A stretch of DNA of 13,379 nucleotides, from positions 1-13,379 of the forward strand of contig JAKQBU010000599.1 in the NCBI GenBank assembly GCA_029573975.1. The letters are read 5' to 3'. This DNA is from Planctomycetota bacterium (lineage in GTDB: Bacteria; Planctomycetota; Phycisphaerae; Sedimentisphaerales; SM23-30). Positions 1 to 6,702 of this stretch are shown here, piece by piece. The first letter of the stretch is position 1; every line of letters starts with the position of its first letter. Below the pieces are notes generated by a model. It was not told the DNA's origin. It made no database searches and was given only the letters and a program-made list of their open reading frames with translations. The position numbers and the translations under genes were made by a program.

Positions 1-759
1 TCAGGAATTAGTGCGGGGATTGGTTTCCGGCTAGGTTTCAATGGCCTTGAGGGAAATACACCTTGGTTTAGTAACAGATGGTTTGCGGAGTTAATTGCCT
101 CGACAGGGTTAAATAGTGTTGTTGGCGGAACGGTTGCGGAAATACAAGGTGGTGATTTTTGGCGGGCAGCCGGAGACGCTGCTATGTGGAGTGCTGCTGG
201 TTATGTCTTGTCTTCAATTCTAAATGATGATATGTTGACAGATCCAAATAGTACCAATGATCCAAATGATCCTAATAATGTAAACATTAAAAATTCCCAA
301 ACTATTCCTGAAAAGGCAGCAGCCTGGGCACTAGACCAAGTCGGAAATGTGGATTACGGCTTAAATGGGAGTATTGACAATTTTGGCAAAGGTGATTATA
401 AATGTAATAAGTTTGTATATGATGCCTATACAAAAGGCGCAGGTGCTTCGTATCCAACTTATCCAAAAAGCTGGTTCAGAAAACTTTTTAGTAAGAATCT
501 TAATCCATTAAGGGCAAATGATGTGGCCAACGTAAACACCGATATGCTTCATTATCCGGTAGTATCAAAAGGTGCATTGCAAGTTGGTGATATTATTGCC
601 AGTCCTGCTCCAAATGGGCAAACAATGGGTCACTTACGGATTTATGTTGGTAATAACCATGTCGTGCAAGGAGGGACTGCCTCAGCTACAATAACAAAAT
701 TCTCTGCGGCTGATATATCGAAATTGAAGGGGTATACTGTTCGGCGTTATTCAGAATAA
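1..759 (+). CDS. C-terminal end of an Rhs/polymorphic toxin with NlpC/P60-like peptidase tip (5' partial)
   Basis: The frame is open from the first base, so the gene starts upstream; 252 residues are visible. The first ~75 residues are Gly/Ala-rich and hydrophobic (GGTVAEIQGGDFWRAAGDA), like the pre-toxin segment after the core of Rhs and related polymorphic toxins. A Asp/Asn/Pro-rich linker (codons near 235-290) leads to a C-terminal domain of about 150 residues. This has an NlpC/P60-type layout: candidate nucleophile Cys in YKCNKFVYDAY (codon 403-405), candidate His in MGHLRIYVG (codon 631-633), and a further His in NNHVVQGG (codon 658-660). The family cleaves peptidoglycan peptides or related amide bonds, so the inferred role is a cell-wall-degrading tip used against competitors. 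The AT-rich composition and the adjacent membrane-anchored gene fit a toxin/immunity pair. The Rhs core itself is not visible, so another polymorphic-toxin class is possible. Confidence 0.8.
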   Translation, partial: SGISAGIGFRLGFNGLEGNTPWFSNRWFAELIASTGLNSVVGGTVAEIQGGDFWRAAGDAAMWSAAGYVLSSILNDDMLTDPNSTNDPNDPNNVNIKNSQTIPEKAAAWALDQVGNVDYGLNGSIDNFGKGDYKCNKFVYDAYTKGAGASYPTYPKSWFRKLFSKNLNPLRANDVANVNTDMLHYPVVSKGALQVGDIIASPAPNGQTMGHLRIYVGNNHVVQGGTASATITKFSAADISKLKGYTVRRYSE

Positions 760-770
760 GGAAATTATAG

Positions 771-1313
771 ATGAAAAAGAAACACATGTTTAGATTAATA
801 TTGCTTTTAGCTGTAATTATAATTATTGTAGTAGTAATGATATATTTACTGGTCGACTGGCAAGTAACAATGATTGTCAAAAAATCAAAATACAAAGTTA
901 TCGTTCCAGAAGTTCCACGTATAAATGGCATTGTGTATGATTTGCCAGAAAATGACCATTGTTTTATTATAGTTTTTTCAAACGAGAGCGATGATTCACG
1001 GGAAGCTTTTTTCTTAAACTTAAAATACAAATCACTCGGAATGCTAAGCTATGGGAGGTACAAACCAATAGGCTTATTTGGCTTAGCTTTAATGGATAAA
1101 ATAACTTTGCTCAGCGATGAAGAAACGGAACGTAACAAAAAATATGGAATTGGTTCTCTAGGTGATTTGGATGCGGATATTGTAGAAACGCAGAACAGAG
1201 TTGAAGTATTTCTTAAGGGTGCCACAAAAGAGGCCATTGAGATTGATCCTGCGGAAAAGGAATATGCTGAAGGACTTTTAATATATAAAAAGAAAATGAT
1301 TTTAGAAAAATAA
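771..1313 (+). CDS. probable membrane-anchored immunity protein for the upstream peptidase toxin
   Basis: This 180-residue protein is not recognised as a named family. After a basic start (MKKKHMFR) there is one very hydrophobic segment at about residues 8-29, rich in Ile/Leu/Val, then a soluble domain of about 150 residues. That layout suggests an N-in anchor with the domain outside the cytoplasmic membrane, where a peptidoglycan-targeting toxin would act. The ATG lies 11 bases after the toxin stop, and an AAGGA ribosome site overlaps that stop (758-762, 8-base spacing), so the two genes are almost certainly co-transcribed. It shares the toxin's AT-rich composition, as expected of a module moved as a unit. 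The immunity role is inferred from position, topology and size, not from a recognised domain; an unrelated small membrane protein remains possible. Confidence 0.72.
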   Translation: MKKKHMFRLILLLAVIIIIVVVMIYLLVDWQVTMIVKKSKYKVIVPEVPRINGIVYDLPENDHCFIIVFSNESDDSREAFFLNLKYKSLGMLSYGRYKPIGLFGLALMDKITLLSDEETERNKKYGIGSLGDLDADIVETQNRVEVFLKGATKEAIEIDPAEKEYAEGLLIYKKKMILEK

Positions 1314-1331
1314 GAAATAAAGGGGTCAGAC

Positions 1332-1412
1332 ATGCTCTGTAGAAAAGCTATATTTAGTGTACTATTTTTAACTTGCGCTCTATGTTCAGGTGTTGTATAC
1401 TATGCAGGATGA
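1332..1412 (+). pseudogene. truncated start of a third secreted or membrane protein in the toxin operon
   Basis: A 26-codon frame begins at an ATG with a strong AGGGG ribosome site (1321-1325, 6-base spacing), 18 bases after the immunity stop. The product starts MLCRKAIFSVLFLTCALC: a basic residue pair and then a hydrophobic stretch, like a signal peptide or membrane anchor, but it stops at once (TGA 1410-1412) with no mature domain. There is no clear lipobox. The good initiation signal with no protein behind it suggests a gene cut off after its leader. The stop overlaps the ATG of the transposase-like fragment that follows, which may mark the junction. It could have been a second immunity gene. 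A genuine tiny membrane peptide is the alternative. Confidence 0.45.
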
Positions 1413-1492
1413 GTACAACCACCAAATCGCCACGGAAGGTACTAGTGGTGGCATATCACACGGCTCAGCGGATATTACCGCTTTGTCACTAG
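1409..1492 (+). pseudogene. N-terminal remnant of an insertion-sequence transposase
   Basis: A 27-codon frame (start MSTTTKSPRKVLVVAYHT) resembles the extreme N terminus of a group of DDE transposases in which a Lys-rich start leads to a KVL-x-VA-x-x-x-(A/G)-x-x-x-LP segment. In that group a PRYS-like motif and a TQ-x-QLFA segment follow; here the frame ends after LPLCH at a TAG (1490-1492). No catalytic residues remain and no terminal inverted repeats were identified, so this is at most a scar of a former insertion. It sits exactly where the AT-rich toxin/immunity DNA gives way to GC-richer Rhs-like DNA. The resemblance is recalled from the family, not computed, and the fragment is short. 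Confidence 0.35.
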
Positions 1493-1498
1493 TTCTAC

Positions 1499-2017
1499 AT
1501 GAGAAATCCCTACCGCCAGGGGATCGCGGCGGTTTGGGTGGCCGGGCTGTTGATCCTGGGCGTGCCGCAGCAGGTCTGGGCCACGGATTCCGTCTCTTTG
1601 CCGGACCTGGTCTATTATCATAACGATCACCTGAACTCTTCGTCACTGATGACCAACGGCGATAGTGGCTATGAGGGCGATATTGTCCATAAATATGTCT
1701 ATAAGCCCTACGGCGATGAGCAATACAAAAATAATACCAGCGCCAATCCCTCGCACCGCTACACCGGCCAGATGCTGGATACCGATGCCGATCTGTACTA
1801 CTACGGTGCCCGCTACTACGACGCCAAGCTGGCCCGCTTCATCCAGCCGGACAGCGTCTTTCCCGTCGATCCTACTTCCACCTCCCAGGCCCTCAATCGG
1901 TACAGCTACTGCAACAATAATCCGGTTATCTATACCGATCCTAGCGGCCATATCTTTGGGTTTGATGATGCGGTGATTGCCGCTGCCCTTATGCGGGCCA
2001 GGTATGGAGCTGCGTAA
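1499..2017 (+). CDS. mini-Rhs protein: signal peptide fused to the end of an Rhs core
   Basis: This 172-residue ORF opens with a signal-peptide-like segment: basic start (MRNPYRQ), hydrophobic stretch at about 9-22, and a plausible cleavage site after VWA at 28. It then passes directly into the terminal part of an Rhs/YD core. Diagnostic pieces are YYHNDHLNSSSLMTN (39-53), YKPYGDEQY (68-76), HRYTGQMLDTDADLYYYGAR (86-105), RFIQPDS (113-119) and NRYSYCNNNPVIYTDPSGH (133-151). Complete Rhs proteins usually exceed 1,000 residues and place a variable toxin tip after the DPxG box; here only about 20 residues follow and no toxin is seen. It is best read as an internal-deletion derivative or displaced core end left by recombination. 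No good ribosome site precedes the ATG, so expression is doubtful. It is clearly GC-richer than the toxin and immunity genes. Confidence 0.7.
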   Translation: MRNPYRQGIAAVWVAGLLILGVPQQVWATDSVSLPDLVYYHNDHLNSSSLMTNGDSGYEGDIVHKYVYKPYGDEQYKNNTSANPSHRYTGQMLDTDADLYYYGARYYDAKLARFIQPDSVFPVDPTSTSQALNRYSYCNNNPVIYTDPSGHIFGFDDAVIAAALMRARYGAA

Positions 2018-2153
2018 GTTTGTACAACCCAGAACGGAACGCCGCAACTGTCGAAAATGCCAGAAGATAACCCTGGATAGGCTGTTATCGCCAGGCATAT
2101 TCAGGCTGCGTGCGGCACACCATTTTTCAGCCCACCCTGCTGCAAACCGTTCG
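2018..2153. other. convergent intergenic region between mini-Rhs and lepB
   Basis: The 136 bases between two converging stops contain no recognisable gene. The only structure seen is the stem-loop at 2072-2095, listed separately. Confidence 0.5.
2072..2095. terminator. weak bidirectional stem-loop between convergent genes
   Basis: Arms CCTG (2072-2075) and GATA (2076-2079) pair with TATC (2086-2089) and CAGG (2092-2095), leaving a 2-base bulge (2090-2091) and a 6-base loop. It lies midway between converging stops, where a shared terminator would be useful, but neither strand has a T-run after the stem, so it is not a canonical intrinsic terminator. Confidence 0.22.
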
Positions 2154-3980
2154 TTAATGGATGAACCGCATTTCGCCGATGTTGGGGATGATGGCGAAGC
2201 GGAAGGCGGGATGGATCTGGAAGCCGGCGGGCCAATAGACGAACAGGGCGCGGCCGATGAGATAATCGCGGGGGACGACGCCTATGCGATATTCCCTGCC
2301 GTTGCCGAGTCCGGGTTCATCCCAGAAGCGGGAGTCGTGGCTGGCCAGGCTGTTGTCGCCCAGGACGAAGAATTCATCCGGGTTCAGGGTGAAAGGGCTG
2401 CCTTCAGTACCCCGTCCCGGATGCCAGGGGCCGTTGGGGGAATTGGAGTAGTGGATATCCCGGTAGAGAGCCAGGTGGCGGATGGTGAAATTTCCCTGCT
2501 GGCCCACCAGGGCCACGGAGGAAACCGGTCTGGGTTCCAGGAGGTGATGGGCGGCGAGCTGTTCATTCAGGAAGCGCGTCAGGTCATAGTTGGTAAGCTG
2601 CCGGCGGAATTTTTCCTGATAGCGATCTTTCAGTTGCCCGATGGTGAGGTGCTGGGGAAGCTGTTGGATGACGAAGTATTCATCCTCGTCAAACGAAGGG
2701 AGCCGATGGGAGGTATCCGGGGTGAGGAAGCTCCATCGGGTCTGGCCGTTCAGCGAGACTTGGCGGCATAAGATTTTATCCCCTTCCAGCAGGGCCGGAT
2801 GGAGGTTGGGCAGGGTCTGGGTATCGGAATGAAAGACCATGCTTTGGTATCCCCAGTCTTCCGGCCGGTTGGCGCCGGTATAGGCCAGGCAGGTTCTGCC
2901 GATGTTGGCCAGGAGCTGATGGTCGAGGATGGCGAAGGAGATCTGGACCGGATGGTCTTTCCGCAGGGGTGGGCAGGATTCCCGGGCGAGGATTTCGCCG
3001 GTGTGTTCACTGGTGATGGAGCAGTTTCCCTGAAAGTCGATATCGAGCCGATAGGTTCGGCCATATTTGCTCAATTGGAGGGCGAGGCTGCCCTGATCGC
3101 TGCCGGGGGTGAAGATGAATTGGAGTTTCAGGTCGCTGGCCAGGGCGCGGTAATCGATACTGGAGCCGTTGTAGGCGCAGAAGCTTTGCAGTTTGTATTG
3201 TAACTGGCCGGGATCGAAGGCCAGGATTTCCGGCTGACCGGAGCCCTGGAAATCCAGACGGCGGCGGCCGGTGTCGATGTGCCAGCGGCTGCCGGTTTCC
3301 GCGGTTTGGAAGGGCTGGTTCCAAACGGGGGAATCGGTTTTTTTTTCGGGCAGCAGATCGTGGTCATACATTTTGATCCAGAGTGCATCCTGGACATGAT
3401 CGGGTTTGGACTGGATGAGATCGTTGACGTAGATGTCCCCGTCGATAATTTCGATTTTGTCCCCCGGGCGGCCGATGAGGCGTTTGATATAATTTTCGAT
3501 GGGATTGGTGGGATTTTTGAAGACGACCACATCCCAGATTTTGGGATCGATGAACTGGTAGATATATTTCATGACCAGGATGCGGTCTCCGCTGCTGGGC
3601 TGGAGTTTGATTTTGGCATTGGTCTGGTCGTTGCAGATCGGGCAGGCCGGGCGGATGCTGGCACCGATCCGGTTGGGGGCGACATCGATGGGATAGGGAG
3701 GAATGGTGCCTTTGTCAAAGCTTTGCTGGCGGGAGCCGGGGATGAGGTAATATTCGGGATTGAAGCCGAAATGGTATTCGTATCCGCAGGTGGGGCAGGT
3801 GAGGTTGAAATGAGCCCCGCGCAGGGTATCGGCCATGCTGCCGGTGGGGATGACGAAGGCTTCGACCACAAAGGCCCGGAAGACAAAGGCCAGGATAAAG
3901 GCGATGACCAGGGATTCGATGGTTTCCTTGAAGGAGTAGAGGGCGCCTTTTCGGTGGGGAGTGGTTTGCGGATGGGGCAT
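2154..3980 (-). CDS. lepB: signal peptidase I, oversized form with cysteine-pair insert
   Basis: LepB removes signal peptides from exported proteins at the outer face of the cytoplasmic membrane. At 608 residues it is nearly twice E. coli LepB (324). An N-terminal membrane segment (about 22-44) precedes the catalytic serine box IPTGSM (Ser48). GDRILVMKYIY (131-141) is box C, YIKRLIGRPGD (164-174) holds the catalytic Lys166, and FFVLGDNSLASHDSRFW (537-553) is the C-terminal conserved box. Between Ser48 and box C is an insert with CPTC (62-65) and CPIC (113-116), a likely zinc ribbon. A ~340-residue insert (about 190-530), Trp- and Tyr-containing and probably beta-rich, separates the lysine box from the last box. 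The frame extends upstream to a TTG at 4031, but the ATG at 3980 puts the membrane segment in the usual place, so it is preferred; neither start has a strong ribosome site. It is transcribed divergently from the MscS-family gene. Confidence 0.93.
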   Translation of the reverse strand: MPHPQTTPHRKGALYSFKETIESLVIAFILAFVFRAFVVEAFVIPTGSMADTLRGAHFNLTCPTCGYEYHFGFNPEYYLIPGSRQQSFDKGTIPPYPIDVAPNRIGASIRPACPICNDQTNAKIKLQPSSGDRILVMKYIYQFIDPKIWDVVVFKNPTNPIENYIKRLIGRPGDKIEIIDGDIYVNDLIQSKPDHVQDALWIKMYDHDLLPEKKTDSPVWNQPFQTAETGSRWHIDTGRRRLDFQGSGQPEILAFDPGQLQYKLQSFCAYNGSSIDYRALASDLKLQFIFTPGSDQGSLALQLSKYGRTYRLDIDFQGNCSITSEHTGEILARESCPPLRKDHPVQISFAILDHQLLANIGRTCLAYTGANRPEDWGYQSMVFHSDTQTLPNLHPALLEGDKILCRQVSLNGQTRWSFLTPDTSHRLPSFDEDEYFVIQQLPQHLTIGQLKDRYQEKFRRQLTNYDLTRFLNEQLAAHHLLEPRPVSSVALVGQQGNFTIRHLALYRDIHYSNSPNGPWHPGRGTEGSPFTLNPDEFFVLGDNSLASHDSRFWDEPGLGNGREYRIGVVPRDYLIGRALFVYWPAGFQIHPAFRFAIIPNIGEMRFIH

Positions 3981-4063
3981 AATCAAATTCTGCTTTCTTT
4001 TTCTGTCATTTTCGGCCAATATATCAACCAACCTGTGGAAATTTTCCGCAAGTAAGGTAAAAT

Positions 4064-4092
4064 ACGATACCTATATTCGGCAGGTTCGTCAA
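4064..4092 (-). promoter_or_regulatory. candidate lepB promoter
   Basis: On the - strand TTGACG (4092-4087) and TATCGT (4069-4064) are separated by 17 bases, a plausible sigma-70-like -35/-10 pair. Transcription would begin near 4057, about 75 bases before the preferred lepB ATG. The -10 box matches consensus at only four of six positions. Confidence 0.38.
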
Positions 4093-4194
4093 GCTGGTAC
4101 AGGCGTATTGAGGATAGAGAGAAATACTATTGCACCCGGATGGTTGGCGGCCGCAACGGCCCGGATCCGGGTATTGACGGAGCAGGATTGATTT

Positions 4195-5403
4195 ATGATT
4201 TACATTGCTACCCCAGGAAGTTGTATGCCATTGGTTCAATCGATTGCAGCCCAGATTCATTCTGGGGCTACGGCCGGAAGCGGGAACCATATACTGCATT
4301 ATTCATTAAATGGCAATGAGATATGGCGATATTTGATTTTGCTGGCGGTGATTTCGGTTACTTTGGTGGCGGGGCGACTGGTCCGTTATTTTATTGAGCG
4401 AAGTGCCGCCCGGCTGGGGGCCGTCGAGAAAGCGGTTCTGGTGAGGCTTTTTTTGCTTTGTTTATCCCGGCCGGCTTTGGTGGCGGTATATGCCATAGGG
4501 ATCAGCATTTCTCGGCTCTGCATGAAGTTCCGGCCCGGGGAACGGGGATTTTCGGAAAAAGTGTATAATTTGTGGGGTCAGGTCGGCAAGGCATTTTTTG
4601 CGGTGGCGGTGGCCTATTTTGTGTATCGGCTGGTGGATATCGTGGAATATTATCTGCGGCGGTGGACATCGCAAAGCGAAGGCCACATGAATGATATGCT
4701 GGTGCCGCTGATCCGGAAGACCCTGCGGGTATTTATTATCGTGATTTCTGCTTTATTTATAGCCGATGCGGTGCTGGAAATGGAAATCACGTCGGTTCTG
4801 GCGGCGGCCGGCGTGGGCGGCCTGGCGATTGCGTTGGCGGCCCAGGAGACCATCGCGAACTTTTTTGGTTCCATAAACATTTTTGCGGACCGGCCGTTTC
4901 AGGTGAAAGACCGGATTCGGGTGGGTTCGTATGATGGGATGGTGGAAGAGGTAGGTTTTCGCAGCACGCGGATCCGGACGCTGGACGGGCATCTGGTGAC
5001 GATACCGAACAGCTCGATATCCAAGGATATGGTGGAAGATATAAGTGTCAGGCCTTATATCAAACGGGTGGCCAATATCACCATAACGTATGACACGCCG
5101 CCGGAGAAGGTGGAAAGGGCCGTCCAGATTATCAAGGAGATTCTAGCACAGACGGAGGAAGTGAACCGGGATCCGGAACTGGCTCCGAAGGTAGTATTTG
5201 ATGATTTTAAAGATTGGGCCCTGAATATTTTGGTGGTATATTGGGTGAAACCGCCGGATTACGGGCTGTTTTTAGAGGTCAATCAGCGGGTTAATATGGC
5301 AATTTTGCGGCAATTTAATGCGGAGGGGATAGAATTTGCGTTTCCGACGCAGACGCTTTATATCCATAAGCCGGAAGCGAAAGAGGGCGATTTTCAGTAC
5401 TGA
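4195..5403 (+). CDS. MscS-family small-conductance mechanosensitive channel
   Basis: Channels of this family open under membrane tension and release solutes during hypo-osmotic shock. The 402-residue protein has hydrophobic helices at about 45-62, 82-106, 130-150 and 176-195, then a pore-lining helix at about 198-225 with the Gly/Ala-rich pattern of MscS TM3 (VLAAAGVGGLAIALAAQ, then ETIANFFGS). The family signature continues with FADRPFQVKDRIRVG, a beta domain (TRIRTLDGHLVTIPNSSI, 259-276 or so) and a C-terminal alpha/beta domain ending FAFPTQTLYIHKP. It has two more helices than E. coli MscS (286 residues). The ATG at 4195 follows AGGA (4184-4187) at 7 bases; an in-frame ATG at 4225 with its own AGGAAG is possible and would trim only ten residues. 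No specific paralogue name is justified. Confidence 0.93.
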   Translation: MIYIATPGSCMPLVQSIAAQIHSGATAGSGNHILHYSLNGNEIWRYLILLAVISVTLVAGRLVRYFIERSAARLGAVEKAVLVRLFLLCLSRPALVAVYAIGISISRLCMKFRPGERGFSEKVYNLWGQVGKAFFAVAVAYFVYRLVDIVEYYLRRWTSQSEGHMNDMLVPLIRKTLRVFIIVISALFIADAVLEMEITSVLAAAGVGGLAIALAAQETIANFFGSINIFADRPFQVKDRIRVGSYDGMVEEVGFRSTRIRTLDGHLVTIPNSSISKDMVEDISVRPYIKRVANITITYDTPPEKVERAVQIIKEILAQTEEVNRDPELAPKVVFDDFKDWALNILVVYWVKPPDYGLFLEVNQRVNMAILRQFNAEGIEFAFPTQTLYIHKPEAKEGDFQY

Positions 5404-5645
5404 GAAGAGGATCGGTACCTGATGATAGACAAGCAGTTATGATGAATTTGAAGGCCGGGAGCGGGAATTTATATGTTTTTTATGGGGGAGGCATTAGTTT
5501 TTGCTTGACAAAAGGGCGAAACTGTAAAATCATATGACGATATTGTTAGCCAGACCAAATGGTTATAAGACTGTTTGTTTTATATGTTGGGGTGGCTGAA
5601 GGTTGTAGTAGTTTTTGAGTTTTTATGCGAAAGGATGTATGTTAG
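5404..5645. other. intergenic region before the DUF3467 gene
   Basis: These 242 bases show no credible gene. They hold a candidate promoter (5505-5533) and a leader of about 105 bases to the next start. No clear intrinsic terminator follows the channel gene. Confidence 0.5.
5505..5533 (+). promoter_or_regulatory. candidate promoter for the DUF3467 gene
   Basis: A perfect TTGACA -35 box (5505-5510) is followed after 17 bases by AATCAT (5528-5533); TAAAAT at 5525-5530 is a better -10 box but only 14 bases away. Position and the exact -35 box support a promoter; the -10 assignment is uncertain. Confidence 0.38.
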
Positions 5646-6002
5646 ATGACGGAAGATAAAGCACGCAAGGGAACCGAAGGGGCGATTACTGAAAAAGGGG
5701 CAGAAGAAGGTACGCAGGTACGAATTACTCTGGATGAAAGCTCCGTAGAGGCTTCCTATTCGAATTTTTGCCGGGTAACCGGAACCCCGGAAGAAGTGAT
5801 CATCGATTTTGCCCTGAATCCCAATCCGTTTTCCCGGCAGGACCAGAAAGTCAAGATTGACAAGCGTTTGGTGATGAATCAGTACACCGCCAAGCGTTTA
5901 TATGCCGCCTTGCAGCAGACGATTATGCGTCACGAGCAGAATTTTGGCGTTATTGAGCTGAATGTGCAGCGTCGCTTGAGTCCTGCGAAAGATAAGCAAT
6001 AA
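5646..6002 (+). CDS. DUF3467 family protein
   Basis: This 118-residue soluble protein has a charged, disordered-looking N terminus (1-25, Lys/Glu/Gly-rich). The rest matches the layout of DUF3467: a short strand and YSN motif (about 38-40), a strand with DFALNPNP (58-65), a basic strand VKIDKRLVMN (73-82), then a helix AKRLYAALQQTIMRHEQNFG (85-104). The biochemical function of DUF3467 proteins is not established. The ATG follows AAAGGA ending at 5635 with 10-base spacing; an overlapping ATG at 5639 is in another frame. It stands alone behind its own candidate promoter and shows no operon link to the channel gene or the giant gene. Confidence 0.85.
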   Translation: MTEDKARKGTEGAITEKGAEEGTQVRITLDESSVEASYSNFCRVTGTPEEVIIDFALNPNPFSRQDQKVKIDKRLVMNQYTAKRLYAALQQTIMRHEQNFGVIELNVQRRLSPAKDKQ

Positions 6003-6011
6003 GTAAAAATC

Positions 6012-6095
6012 AGGGAAAGAGGGTGGTTTTGGATGTCCGGAGAGGCGGGGCCGGGCGCTGGAAACAGGATTTTCCCTCAAAAAAAGAATTTTTTT
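6012..6095 (+). terminator. possible terminator after the DUF3467 gene
   Basis: AGGGAAA (6012-6018) can pair with TTTCCCT (6071-6077) around a GC-rich internal loop. Just after it, seven A (6079-6085), GAA, then seven T (6089-6095) form an A/T hairpin or give a U-tract on either strand. The outer loop is large (52 bases), so this is a loose candidate. Confidence 0.28.
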
Positions 6096-6540
6096 AAAAA
6101 AAAAGAAAAATTGTAGTTGACACTGCCAGTCCTCAGCGATAAAGGTAAATTGTTGTAGCAGTGCGTTTTGCTATGTGAAATGTCTTGGTGCTGTTCTGGC
6201 CGCTGTTCTGGCTTTTGAATGAGAGAATCTCGATCATAAGGACGTGATTGAGCAGATACAGGAATGACAGATAGGTTATTGCTGTAAAAAGTAAGTTTTA
6301 AGGAGTACCGTTTCGGGTGAAGTGCAGAGCCAATCGAAATACTGAAGGAATGGTAAAGGGCGTTACCAGTGTTGAGAAATGGGGCATTTCGTCCGATATG
6401 GTATGGGGAGCGGTTTTGTAACAAGTCCAGTGTGAAATGCTGAGCCGGGCAGGAGCAAAAGAGAATTTGGAAAGAATTTTAGATAAAAAAGCTGGAAAAA
6501 TTAAACTTATCCGCTTATATAGCAGACAAATAAGAATAAG

Positions 6541-6593
6541 CAGGAGGCGTAGTATGTAAAAAACGTCTGTCCTGCCCAAGAGAAAATATTGGG
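6541..6593 (+). promoter_or_regulatory. two adjacent hairpins in the leader of the giant gene
   Basis: CAGGAGGCGT (6541-6550) can pair with ACGTC (6563-6567) and TCCTG (6570-6574), with one G-U pair, a 2-base bulge and a 12-base loop. The next bases, CCCAA (6575-6579) and TTGGG (6589-6593), form a second small stem. The first stem contains an AGGAGG sequence (6542-6547), followed by ATG TAA at 6554, so it would hide a ribosome-site-like sequence. No known riboswitch class was recognised. Confidence 0.35.
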
Positions 6594-6604
6594 AAATTGG
6601 AGGC

Positions 6605-6620
6605 CGGTTCAAGTGAACCG
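6605..6620. promoter_or_regulatory. near-perfect palindrome upstream of the giant gene
   Basis: CGGTTCA (6605-6611) and TGAACCG (6614-6620) are exact inverse complements with a 2-base centre. The site lies about 83 bases before the giant gene's ATG. It could be an operator for a dimeric regulator or a short RNA hairpin. Confidence 0.4.
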
Positions 6621-6702
6621 TGCCATGAACGGAACAACGAATTGAAAAAACAGGCATTAAATATAGTTGCCAACTTTAGATGACCGCGAAAGGAGAATCT
6701 TT

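Larger units (their letters stand above)
6003..6702. other. 700-base region without a recognised gene
   Basis: No frame on either strand gives a credible protein. On the + strand only tiny frames exist, for example a 23-codon one near 6350. The minus-strand frames lack recognisable motifs and overlap each other. Seen here are an A/T homopolymer run with a weak hairpin (6012-6095), an isolated TTGACA (6117-6122) without a good -10 partner, a TATATA (6516-6521) that could be a -10 box but has a poor -35, and three inverted repeats at 6541-6620. It probably contains the promoter and a long structured leader of the giant gene. Confidence 0.5.

Noticed and set aside
1390..1623. A 77-codon + strand frame overlapping the start of the mini-Rhs ORF
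   Set aside because: Its second half is the mini-Rhs signal-peptide DNA read in the wrong frame, it has no known motif, and the 1499-2017 frame explains the region better.
1977..4055. Several + strand frames across lepB (1977-2771, 2799-3203, 3279-4055)
   Set aside because: They lie antisense to a gene with all signal peptidase I catalytic boxes and show no independent motifs.
4108..4130. TTGAGG with TACTAT as a promoter for the MscS-family gene
   Set aside because: The spacing is only 11 bases, too short for a sigma-70-type promoter, and no better -35 box lies at the right distance.
6077..6657. Two overlapping - strand frames in the gene-free region
   Set aside because: Their translations lack recognisable motifs, one ends in a lysine/phenylalanine run from the homopolymer tract, and they overlap each other. 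There is no reason to prefer them over non-coding DNA.
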